Below are positions 1 through 5,989 of a DNA stretch of 7,940 nucleotides, piece after piece. The DNA is from an uncultured Gemmatimonadales bacterium (lineage in GTDB: Bacteria; Gemmatimonadota; Gemmatimonadetes; Longimicrobiales; Gaopeijiaceae), in NCBI GenBank assembly GCA_937983085.1, contig CALJKZ010000112.1:1-7940 (forward strand), written 5' to 3'. A program made the translations under genes and the position numbers. Below the pieces are notes generated by a model that saw only the letters and a program-made list of their open reading frames with translations, searched no databases and had not been told where the DNA came from. Positions within the stretch are counted from its first letter, which is position 1; every line of letters begins with the position of its first letter.

Positions 1-1
1 G

Positions 2-706
2 GAGCCCATCCTACCGTGGGACCGGGTGCTCGACCGGGCCAAGGCGATGAAGACGCTGGGGGCCAACGGCGACATCATGGTGCGCACCCTCTTCCTCCTC
101 CTGGGCTTCGCGTGGTTCACCAATCAGGGCGCCCTCTTCGGTGACGAGATCCTCGCAGCGAACCATGTCCTCCTCCAGCTCATCGGGCTGGGTGCGTACC
201 TGCTGGACGGATACGCCCACGCCACGGAGATCCACGTGGGGCGCGCAGTGGGTGGGGGGCGTCGACGGCTCTTCGACGAGGCGGTCCGATCGGCCACGGA
301 GTTGGCGGCGGCGAGCGCCGTGGGGCTCGGTATCGCGGTGGCGCTGCTGGGTCCTCTGGCCATCGGAGGACTGACGGATCTGGCCGCAGTGCGCACCGAA
401 GCGCTGACCTTCCTGCCCTATGCCGCCGTCTACGTGATGCTCTCGTTCCCCGCCTTCCAGCTCGACGGGATCTTCATCGGAGCCACCGCCACGCGGGCCA
501 TGCGGAATGCGAGCATCGCCTCGTTCGCCACGTTCGTCGCTCTCTCCCTGCTTCTGACCGGCCCCTACGAGAACCTGGGCCTCTGGCTGTCCTTCATCGT
601 CTACGTCGTGGCCAGGGCAGCCGCGCTGGGGGTCGCGTATCCCGGGCTGAAACGGTCGGTGGGAACAGCCTCTACCGCGTCAGCAGGTACGTCGCCTTCA
701 GGATGA
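2..706 (+). CDS. MATE family efflux transporter, DinF-like, C-terminal part (5' end outside window)
   Basis: This reading frame is open from the first bases of the window (it begins Glu-Pro-Ile-Leu-Pro-Trp-Asp) and stops at TGA 704-706, so the true start lies upstream. About 234 residues are visible, roughly the second half of a 440-460 residue MATE exporter. These proteins are inner-membrane cation-coupled drug or metabolite antiporters. Family-like stretches are LLDGYAHATEIHVGRAVGGG and, later, FQLDGIFIGATATRAMRN, both typical of the DinF branch. Several hydrophobic segments fit transmembrane helices: a Leu/Phe-rich one near the left edge, an Ala/Val/Gly-rich one around 300-370, and others around 405-450, 510-560 and 580-640. 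The tail is a short Ser/Thr/Gly-rich extension. The gene converges on the minus-strand DUF5916 gene and overlaps its last 35 bp. The substrate cannot be told from sequence. The family call is firm; placing it in the DinF branch is likely. Confidence 0.87.
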   Translation, partial: EPILPWDRVLDRAKAMKTLGANGDIMVRTLFLLLGFAWFTNQGALFGDEILAANHVLLQLIGLGAYLLDGYAHATEIHVGRAVGGGRRRLFDEAVRSATELAAASAVGLGIAVALLGPLAIGGLTDLAAVRTEALTFLPYAAVYVMLSFPAFQLDGIFIGATATRAMRNASIASFATFVALSLLLTGPYENLGLWLSFIVYVVARAAALGVAYPGLKRSVGTASTASAGTSPSG

Positions 707-2909
707 CGCGACGGTCACGGTACTCGAAGAGGGTCTCAGGATCCCGGCGAACCTCGTCGTAGACCACGTAGAGGTCGCTTCCCGGGCGGTACGTCCACCG
801 GAAGCGGGCGCTGGTGCCGAACTGATCCGACAGGGAGTTGTACTGCGTCACGGAGCGAAGCGTCATGGTCGGCGACAGTGCCAGATCGATGCGCAGAGCC
901 GCCAGATCCACATCGAAGGAGCCGCCGGGTAGCTCGACGGAGTTCCTCGTGTACTGCGCCTCCGAAGAGAAGCGATCGGTGATACGGGCGCCGAGCCTGA
1001 GCTGGACATCGTCGCGGGTCCCGCCGTAGAAGTCCTGCGGCGAATACATGAGACCGTAGTACATGCGCCGCGCCGGGTTGCTGTCGAAGGAGAAGCGCCA
1101 CTCGGCGAAGGAGTAGTCCCCCCCCGGGATCGTCACGCCGTTCAGGGTGAAGTCCTGGTCCACCCGGTCGAAGTGGTCGTTGAGCCAGATGTTCAGGTAG
1201 GCCCCGTTGTCGAATCGGGTGCCGAGCATGTAGTGCCACCGCTGGGCTACCCGTCGGCCGGTCTGATCGGTGGTGTACGTCCAGTTGACCATGGGAGAGA
1301 GGACACGAATGCCCCATCGGTCGGGTCGAGGATTGCGCTCGACGTGGAGCTTGGTCGTGCGGATACCCGCGCGGGGCAGGAAGCCCACCTCGGGGTTGAA
1401 GTCGTTCTCCAGGTCGACGTACTCACCGTAGAAACGCCAGTTCTGGTCAAGCCAGGTGGCGTTCAGGTAGGCACCCATCTCCCCGAACCCCTCGGCGTCG
1501 GCAGGCAGTGGCGTGGTGCGCGGCGTCTCGGTCTTCGCAACGAAGCCGAGGACGGTGAAGTTGGGGTGCGGAGCCAACGTCGCGTCGACGGCGTAGGTGC
1601 GATTGAAGTGGTCGCCGTCGGTTTCGGCCTTGTTGATGAAGAGCCCGCCCACCCGGGAGCGACCCCAGAGGTTCCGGCTGTATTTCGCCACGAGGAAGTT
1701 CTCGCCGGACTCGCCGAAGGCGTTGTCGGTCTGCACATCCATCACCGCGATGTCGTTGCGGCCGATCTTCCCCGTGAGTCGAGCGCCGCCGACGATGGGC
1801 ACCGCCCCGTCCGACGACAGTCCGATGCGCCGGCTGAAGAAGAGGTCGACGTGGCGGTTGAAAGCGAGGGCCGAGCCGACGTTGAACTGCCCCGAGTTCT
1901 CCAGGAAGAAGTCGCGCTTCTCCGGGAAGAACAGAGGGAAACGGGTGAGGTTGACCTGCTCGTCGTCGACCTCGGCCTGGGCGAAGTCGGTGTTCACGGT
2001 AAGGTCGAGGTTGAGGCCAGCGGTGATACCGTATTTGAGATCGACGCCGACTTCCCGGTCCCAGTTGTCCACTTCGTTCTGGCTCTCCAGTACTCGACTG
2101 GCGCCGCTGGTGACGAAGGGCGTGACGCGAAGGTCCAGGCCCCGATCGAGCTCCTGCATCCCGTCGAGGCTCCCCGCCATGCTCACCCGGGCGATGGTGA
2201 ACTCCTTGGAGATGGGGGCCCAGAACGACTGCTCGTTCCGACTCCCGATGTTGCGCATGACGTTCAAGCCCCAGCTCTGGATGCTGCGGTCGGGAAAGCG
2301 CAGCGTGACCATGGGAATCGCGATCTCGGCGAGCCCACCGTCGTCGCCGATCCGAGATGCGACGTGCCAGACGCCGTCCCAGTCGCGGTTGATGTTCGAC
2401 GTGGGCAGACCGGGCCGCGCCCCCTCGCCCTCGTTGAAGACCTGCTGGTCCAGCTGCGCCCCGAGCGGGTTCGTGACGAACATGTAGCCGGATCTGGAAT
2501 CCTTGAACGTGTCGAGGATGATCTGGACGTTGTCTTCCTCGAGGATCCGATCCGAGTCGCGCCTCATCTCCGTGGCGGTCACCCCGCGCGCCGAGGTGTC
2601 CCACGCTCGCACGCCGAGGTACAGGTTCTCGGCATCGTACAGCAGGTAGATCACGGTACGGTCCGACGATGGAGCGCCCTCGTCGGGCTCCTGCTGCACG
2701 AAATTCTCCAGGCGCTCCGCACGCTCCCAGATACCCTCTTCGAGAATGCCGTCGAGGGTCGGTGGAGCCGCGGTGCGGATGGCGTTCACCCGGTACTCGT
2801 CCCACGACTCCTGTGCGCTGGCGGGAGCCGCTGCCGCTACCGCCAGGAGCACTGCAGGGGCCCACACGAGGAACGACCGTAAAGCGGCGAGGGTGGCGCG
2901 TCGTAGCAT
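672..2909 (-). CDS. DUF5916 outer-membrane beta-barrel protein with N-terminal CBM9-like domain
   Basis: The protein is 745 residues from ATG 2907-2909 and ends at TAG (672-674). I chose this start because it begins a clean signal peptide: Met-Leu-Arg-Arg, then an Ala/Leu/Val core, with a likely cleavage at Ala-Ser-Ala before Gln33. No good Shine-Dalgarno sequence precedes it. An in-frame GTG at 3021-3023 would put 38 polar residues ahead of the signal peptide. Residues about 38-200 resemble the CBM9-like sugar-binding sandwich seen in this family (Pro-Pro-Thr-Leu-Asp-Gly, then a Tyr-Leu-Gly-Val strand, then Trp-Gly-Leu-Asn). Residues about 260-745 are the DUF5916 part. It carries the family hallmark NTDFAQAEVDDEQVNLTRF (306-324) followed by FFPEKRDFFLE (327-337), then alternating aromatic and polar strands typical of an outer-membrane barrel. 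The function of the family is not established; a role in uptake or surface glycan binding is inference. It is transcribed divergently from the sulfur operon. Confidence 0.88.
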   Translation of the reverse strand: MLRRATLAALRSFLVWAPAVLLAVAAAAPASAQESWDEYRVNAIRTAAPPTLDGILEEGIWERAERLENFVQQEPDEGAPSSDRTVIYLLYDAENLYLGVRAWDTSARGVTATEMRRDSDRILEEDNVQIILDTFKDSRSGYMFVTNPLGAQLDQQVFNEGEGARPGLPTSNINRDWDGVWHVASRIGDDGGLAEIAIPMVTLRFPDRSIQSWGLNVMRNIGSRNEQSFWAPISKEFTIARVSMAGSLDGMQELDRGLDLRVTPFVTSGASRVLESQNEVDNWDREVGVDLKYGITAGLNLDLTVNTDFAQAEVDDEQVNLTRFPLFFPEKRDFFLENSGQFNVGSALAFNRHVDLFFSRRIGLSSDGAVPIVGGARLTGKIGRNDIAVMDVQTDNAFGESGENFLVAKYSRNLWGRSRVGGLFINKAETDGDHFNRTYAVDATLAPHPNFTVLGFVAKTETPRTTPLPADAEGFGEMGAYLNATWLDQNWRFYGEYVDLENDFNPEVGFLPRAGIRTTKLHVERNPRPDRWGIRVLSPMVNWTYTTDQTGRRVAQRWHYMLGTRFDNGAYLNIWLNDHFDRVDQDFTLNGVTIPGGDYSFAEWRFSFDSNPARRMYYGLMYSPQDFYGGTRDDVQLRLGARITDRFSSEAQYTRNSVELPGGSFDVDLAALRIDLALSPTMTLRSVTQYNSLSDQFGTSARFRWTYRPGSDLYVVYDEVRRDPETLFEYRDRRVILKATYLLTR

Positions 2910-3039
2910 GGAAGTCGAGTAGTTCGCGGAAGCGGATTGAGTGCGAGGGAGCGGAGCCAGCCCTGGCCTCGGAGTCGGACGTTCGATCCTGTACCGACGA
3001 ATATGAAGAGACGGCCACGCCACGCCACCACACCCTCGA

Positions 3040-3059
3040 CCCTGGCGGCGTCGCCGGGG
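3040..3059. repeat. Hairpin in the divergent intergenic region
   Basis: CCC-T-GGCG and CGCC-G-GGG can form an 8-bp stem (one T-G pair) around the loop GCGT. No T run follows on either strand, so it is not a standard intrinsic terminator. It lies between the DUF5916 start and the ArsR promoter. If the DUF5916 transcript starts in the AT-rich operator region, this hairpin would sit in its 5' leader. It could also be chance in GC-rich DNA. Confidence 0.35.
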
Positions 3060-3099
3060 CCTTCGGGTCTCCGTGCCGCCGCGGGTTCGGAGGTCGGTG

Positions 3100-3128
3100 T
3101 TGACGATGAACGGATGCTATATTACTAT
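3100..3128 (+). promoter_or_regulatory. Sigma70-like promoter of the ArsR-led sulfur operon
   Basis: TTGACG at 3100-3105 matches the -35 consensus at five of six bases. After a 17-bp spacer, TACTAT at 3123-3128 matches the -10 consensus at four of six. The stretch is conspicuously AT-rich against its GC-rich surroundings. A start site near 3135 would give an untranslated leader of about 27 nt before ATG 3162. A weaker minus-strand -10 (TAATAT, read on the complement of 3119-3124) overlaps it and might serve the divergent DUF5916 gene, but I see no convincing -35 for that. Confidence 0.68.
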
Positions 3129-3136
3129 CTGTTCAT
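3106..3136. promoter_or_regulatory. Probable ArsR operator: imperfect inverted repeat over the -10 box
   Basis: ATGAACGGAT (3106-3115) and ATCTGTTCAT (3127-3136) are reverse complements at nine of ten positions, around an 11-bp AT-rich centre. The repeat starts right after the -35 box and covers the spacer, the -10 box and the probable start site. A dimeric winged-helix repressor bound here would block RNA polymerase. The TGAAC/GTTCA half-sites are in the style of ArsR/SmtB operators. Since the downstream gene is an ArsR repressor, autoregulation is the natural reading. The repeat is seen directly; binding is inferred. Confidence 0.65.
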
Positions 3137-3161
3137 ATATTGATCTACTACACCGGGACCC

Positions 3162-3494
3162 ATGCACCAGAGACTCCCCGCAGAAGTGCTCGAACTCGTC
3201 GCTGAACGCTTCCGCGTACTCGCCGAGCCGGCTCGACTCCGCATCCTCGATGTCCTGCTCATGGGTGAAAGGACCGTGTCGGACCTGGTGGAAGACACCG
3301 GCCTGAACCAGGCGAACGTCTCGAAACATCTCGCCATACTCCGCGCCTCGAACTTCGTCGAGCGCCGGAAGGAAGGGCTGTACGCCTACTACAGCGTCGC
3401 CGACCCCTCGGTGAGCGCACTCTGCGCCATCATGTGCAACCGCCTGGAACAACAGGCCGAAGAGCAAAGCGCACTCCTGTCCACCGGAAGCTGA
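3162..3494 (+). CDS. ArsR/SmtB family winged-helix repressor, putative sulfur/redox sensor
   Basis: This 110-residue protein has the usual ArsR length and layout. Residues 15-30 contain the helix FRVLAEPARLRILDVL; the recognition helix is around 46-60 (LNQANVSKHLAIL); the beta wing is RRKEGLYAYYSV (68-79). No metal-binding ELCVCDL-type motif is present. The only cysteines are Cys88 and Cys92, a CxxxC pair in the C-terminal alpha-5 helix that forms the dimer interface. Persulfide-responsive relatives such as BigR and SqrR pair an alpha-5 Cys with a Cys in alpha-2, which is missing here, so sensing chemistry may differ. It is the first gene of the sulfur operon, 4 bp ahead of the YeeE-like gene, and sits behind a promoter overlapped by an inverted repeat. 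Likely role: repress the operon until reactive sulfur, or another thiol-reactive signal, is present. The family is certain; the ligand is inferred from context. Confidence 0.9.
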   Translation: MHQRLPAEVLELVAERFRVLAEPARLRILDVLLMGERTVSDLVEDTGLNQANVSKHLAILRASNFVERRKEGLYAYYSVADPSVSALCAIMCNRLEQQAEEQSALLSTGS

Positions 3495-3498
3495 ACCT

Positions 3499-4062
3499 AT
3501 GGAATTTCTGACCCAGCCCTGGCCGTGGTACGTGGCGGGCCCTCTCATCGGGCTCACCGTCCCCCTTGTCTACCTCTATGCAGGCCGCAAATGGGGTGTC
3601 TCGTCCACCTTCCGTGACGTGTGCGCGGCGACCTTCCCCAGGAACCTCGACTACTTCTCGTACTCGTGGCGCGATCGGGGAAGCTGGCGCCTCACCATGG
3701 TCGTCGGGCTCGTCATCGGTGGGCTCATTGCCGGTCTCACGGGCCCGGCCGAGGTCATGATCTCTGAAGCGACCCGCGCCGACCTCTCCGCCCTGGGCAT
3801 CACGGACTTCGGCGGGCTCGTCCCGTCGGAGATCTTCTACTGGAGCGGGTTGGCGACGCCTGCGGGCGTGATCCTCATCGTGTTCGGTGGGTTCCTGGTG
3901 GGCTTCGGGACGCGCTACGCCAACGGATGCACCTCCGGGCACGCCATCTCGGGGCTGTCCGCCCTTCGGGTGACATCGTTCGTGGCGGTCCTGGGCTTCT
4001 TCGCCGGAGGGCTCATCGCCACGCACCTCCTCCTCCCGCTGATCCTGGGAGGTGGCTCCTGA
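3499..4062 (+). CDS. YeeE/YedE family permease subunit (sulfur-compound transport), first half-transporter
   Basis: A 187-residue membrane protein with about four to five hydrophobic segments (around 9-28, 66-82, 117-137 and 157-183). It carries the YeeE/YedE signature GFGTRYANGCTSGHAISGLS with Cys144, plus a second Cys at 42. In the family member TsuA, a thiosulfate transporter, conserved membrane cysteines pass the substrate along, so Cys144 is probably functional. This is a half-size version, and the following gene supplies the complementary half, as with PmpA/PmpB in BigR-type operons. GGAAG at 3486-3490 lies 8 nt ahead of the ATG, only 4 bp after the ArsR stop, so the two genes are probably cotranscribed and translationally coupled. 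Substrate unproven: thiosulfate, sulfide or persulfide sulfur are candidates. Confidence 0.88.
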   Translation: MEFLTQPWPWYVAGPLIGLTVPLVYLYAGRKWGVSSTFRDVCAATFPRNLDYFSYSWRDRGSWRLTMVVGLVIGGLIAGLTGPAEVMISEATRADLSALGITDFGGLVPSEIFYWSGLATPAGVILIVFGGFLVGFGTRYANGCTSGHAISGLSALRVTSFVAVLGFFAGGLIATHLLLPLILGGGS

Positions 4063-4547
4063 TGTCCATTCACACCCAGAGTCCCTCCGCCGCCACCGGC
4101 GGCTCGCCCATGGCCACCGGGCCTGAGCGCCTGTGGCCATACCTTCTCCTGGGCATCGTCCTGGGAATCGTGTTCACCCGATCCGAGGTCGTCTCCTGGT
4201 TCCGCATCCAGGAGATGTTCCGGTTCCAGGCCTTCCACATGTACGGGATCATCGGTTCGGCGGTGGGCGTGGGCGCCGTCGGCGTCTGGCTCATCAAGAA
4301 GCTCGGCCTCCGGTCCGTCACGCACCGCCCCATGGAGATCCCCGAAGATCGATTCGAGGCGCCTGGATACCAGTACTGGCTCGGGGGCACGGCCTTCGGG
4401 CTGGGATGGGGCCTCCTCGGCGCCTGCCCCGGTCCCATCTACGTGCTCCTGGGCAACGGAGTCACCGTCATGATCGTGGCGTTCCTCAGCGCCCTCGCCG
4501 GCGTCTGGACCTACGGCGCCCTCCGCCATCGACTGCCCCACAGCTGA
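4062..4547 (+). CDS. DUF6691 / YeeE-like permease subunit, second half-transporter
   Basis: 161 residues from ATG 4062-4064, which overlaps the upstream TGA by one base (TGATG). A strong GGGAGGTGG (4047-4055) precedes it, which decides the start; the in-frame extension back to 3927 only runs through the upstream gene. After about 22 polar residues come hydrophobic segments at roughly 25-40, 58-78, 104-122 and 130-152. The signature GLGWGLLGACPGPIYVLLGNG holds Cys122 and is typical of the second YeeE-type subunit, the PmpB-like partner. Together with the preceding gene it probably forms one inner-membrane channel, each half contributing a Cys-bearing re-entrant motif. The one-base overlap implies translational coupling and near-equal amounts of both halves. 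Direction of transport and substrate are not shown by the sequence. Confidence 0.85.
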   Translation: MSIHTQSPSAATGGSPMATGPERLWPYLLLGIVLGIVFTRSEVVSWFRIQEMFRFQAFHMYGIIGSAVGVGAVGVWLIKKLGLRSVTHRPMEIPEDRFEAPGYQYWLGGTAFGLGWGLLGACPGPIYVLLGNGVTVMIVAFLSALAGVWTYGALRHRLPHS

Positions 4548-4569
4548 CCCACTACAGAGACGACGCACC

Positions 4570-5988
4570 ATGTTCTTCCGACAGATTTTCGATCCCGAAC
4601 TCGCCCAGTACGCCTACATCGTCGGCTGCCAACGCACCGGTGAGGCCCTCGTCATCGATCCCGAGCGGGACATCGACCGCTACGTGGAGATCGCCAACGA
4701 AGAGGGGCTCCGGATCGTCGCGGCCACCGAGACTCATATCCACGCCGACTTCCTCTCGGGCACGCGCGAGTTCGCCGAACAGCACGGCACGAAGCTCTAC
4801 CTGTCCGACGAAGGTGACGAGAACTGGAAGTACGTCTGGGCGCAGGACAGCGACTACGACGTCCACTTCCTGAAGGACAACGACACCTTCCAGGTGGGCA
4901 ACATCCGCATCCAGGCGCTCCACACGCCGGGGCACACGCCGGAGCACATGAGTTTTCTGACCACCGATCTCGGTGGAGGTGCGAACGAGCCCATCGGCAT
5001 CGTCTCCGGCGACTTGGGCAGGCCCGGCCGCCTCGAAACCGCCGCCGGTGTGGCGGGTGCGCGGGAGCCTTCCGCGCGACGGCTCTTCGATTCGACGAAG
5101 CGGTTCCTCGCCCTGGACGACCACCTCCAGGTTTGGCCAGGCCATGGCGCGGGGAGCGCCTGCGGCAAGGCTCTCGGGGCGGTGCCCCAATCCACGGTGG
5201 GATACGAGCGGCGCTACAACGCGGGCCTCTCCTTCCGTGAGGAGCAGGGCTTCGTGGATGCCATCCTCGACGGCCAACCCGAACCGCCGATCTACTTCGC
5301 GAGGATGAAGAAGCTCAACAAAGGCGGTGTGCCGATCCTCGGCGACCTTCCCCTCCCCAAGGCGTGCAGCATCGACGAACTGGCGGAGAAGGGCGCCGAA
5401 GACGGCGCCGTCATCGTCGACACTCGGCCAGACCGGAAGGGCTTCATGGCCGGACACATCCCCGGCTCTCTGCATGCACCGCTGGGCATCAACTTCGCCA
5501 TGATCGTCGGCTCCTACGTCGATCCCGACACGAAGATCTACCTGCTCATCGATCACGCGGAGCTGGAGGAGGCCGTTCGCACCCTGGTCAGGATCGGATA
5601 CGACCACATCGCAGGGTACGCCTCGCCGGCCGCGCTGGTGGAGCGGGGCCTGTCGGAAGAGGTCATCGAGCGCATGGACTTCGCCGACCTGCCTGCCGAC
5701 ACCATGGCAGGTGAGCGGACCATCCTGGATGTCCGCAGTGCCGCCGAATACCGGTCGGGCCACGTGCCCGGGGCGATCAACATCGCCCACACGCGCCTGG
5801 CCACCCGGCTGGAGGAGGTGCCTCGTGACAAACCGGTGCTGACGTACTGCAGGTCCGGCAACCGCGCGTCGGCCGCCGCCGCGCTACGCGCCCGCGAGGG
5901 CTACGACGTGACGCTCGTCGACGGGCTGTTCGACGCGTGGCCAGGCCGATCCGGTGCGGAGAAGGGCGAGCCGGCGGGAGCCGCCTGA
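4570..5988 (+). CDS. CstB-like persulfide dioxygenase-rhodanese (MBL fold, pseudo-rhodanese, rhodanese)
   Basis: 472 residues, close to the 444 of Staphylococcus aureus CstB, with the same three parts. Residues 1-250 are a metallo-beta-lactamase fold of the ETHE1 type: THIHADF at 55-61 (His56, His58, Asp60, with Phe where di-zinc enzymes have His), TPGHTPEH (His122, His126), SGD (Asp148) and GHGAGSACGK (191-200). Cys198 corresponds to CstB Cys201. In ETHE1 the iron is held by two His and one Asp, matching His56, His122 and Asp148. Residues 275-350 are a rhodanese with Asp328 near the catalytic Cys position, so non-catalytic. Residues 380-460 are a rhodanese with the active loop CRSGNR (Cys427). 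Expected reaction: oxidation of low-molecular-weight or CoA persulfides, giving sulfite and thiosulfate. Odd: the usual stretch between Asp148 and GRPDL is about six residues short and the Asp of GRPDL is Gly, which may impair the dioxygenase. Only a weak ribosome site (AGAGA) precedes the ATG. Confidence 0.88.
   Translation: MFFRQIFDPELAQYAYIVGCQRTGEALVIDPERDIDRYVEIANEEGLRIVAATETHIHADFLSGTREFAEQHGTKLYLSDEGDENWKYVWAQDSDYDVHFLKDNDTFQVGNIRIQALHTPGHTPEHMSFLTTDLGGGANEPIGIVSGDLGRPGRLETAAGVAGAREPSARRLFDSTKRFLALDDHLQVWPGHGAGSACGKALGAVPQSTVGYERRYNAGLSFREEQGFVDAILDGQPEPPIYFARMKKLNKGGVPILGDLPLPKACSIDELAEKGAEDGAVIVDTRPDRKGFMAGHIPGSLHAPLGINFAMIVGSYVDPDTKIYLLIDHAELEEAVRTLVRIGYDHIAGYASPAALVERGLSEEVIERMDFADLPADTMAGERTILDVRSAAEYRSGHVPGAINIAHTRLATRLEEVPRDKPVLTYCRSGNRASAAAALRAREGYDVTLVDGLFDAWPGRSGAEKGEPAGAA
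5976..5980 (+). promoter_or_regulatory. Ribosome binding site supporting the TTG start of the SulP gene
   Basis: GGGAG lies inside the end of the CstB-like gene, 9 nt ahead of TTG 5990-5992. This supports a TTG start one base after the upstream TGA, rather than the in-frame GTG at 5954. Confidence 0.5.
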
Positions 5989-5989
5989 G

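Noticed and set aside
1173..2882. Long plus-strand open frame (569 codons) antisense to the DUF5916 gene
   Set aside because: Its translation is Val/Glu/Arg-rich with no recognisable domain, and the minus-strand frame has clear family motifs. Long antisense frames are expected in GC-rich genes.
2910..3023. 38-residue N-terminal extension of the DUF5916 protein from GTG 3021-3023
   Set aside because: It would bury a normal signal peptide behind an Arg/Pro-rich segment; the ATG at 2907-2909 gives a typical exported start.
1447..3033. Second minus-strand frame (528 codons) overlapping DUF5916
   Set aside because: Arg/Pro/Gly-rich out-of-frame reading of the same strand with no homology I recognise.
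3430..4140. Minus-strand frame of 236 codons across the ArsR and YeeE genes
   Set aside because: Highly charged shadow of membrane-protein codons; the plus-strand gene carries the YeeE signature.
4552..5790. Minus-strand open frame (412 codons) antisense to the CstB-like gene
   Set aside because: It is a codon-bias shadow: no domain, no ribosome site, and the opposite strand encodes an unmistakable three-domain enzyme.
5954..5989. GTG start for SulP inside the CstB-like gene
   Set aside because: It adds an Arg-rich stretch not expected in the family and lacks a better ribosome site; TTG 5990 has GGGAG at good spacing. Not excluded.
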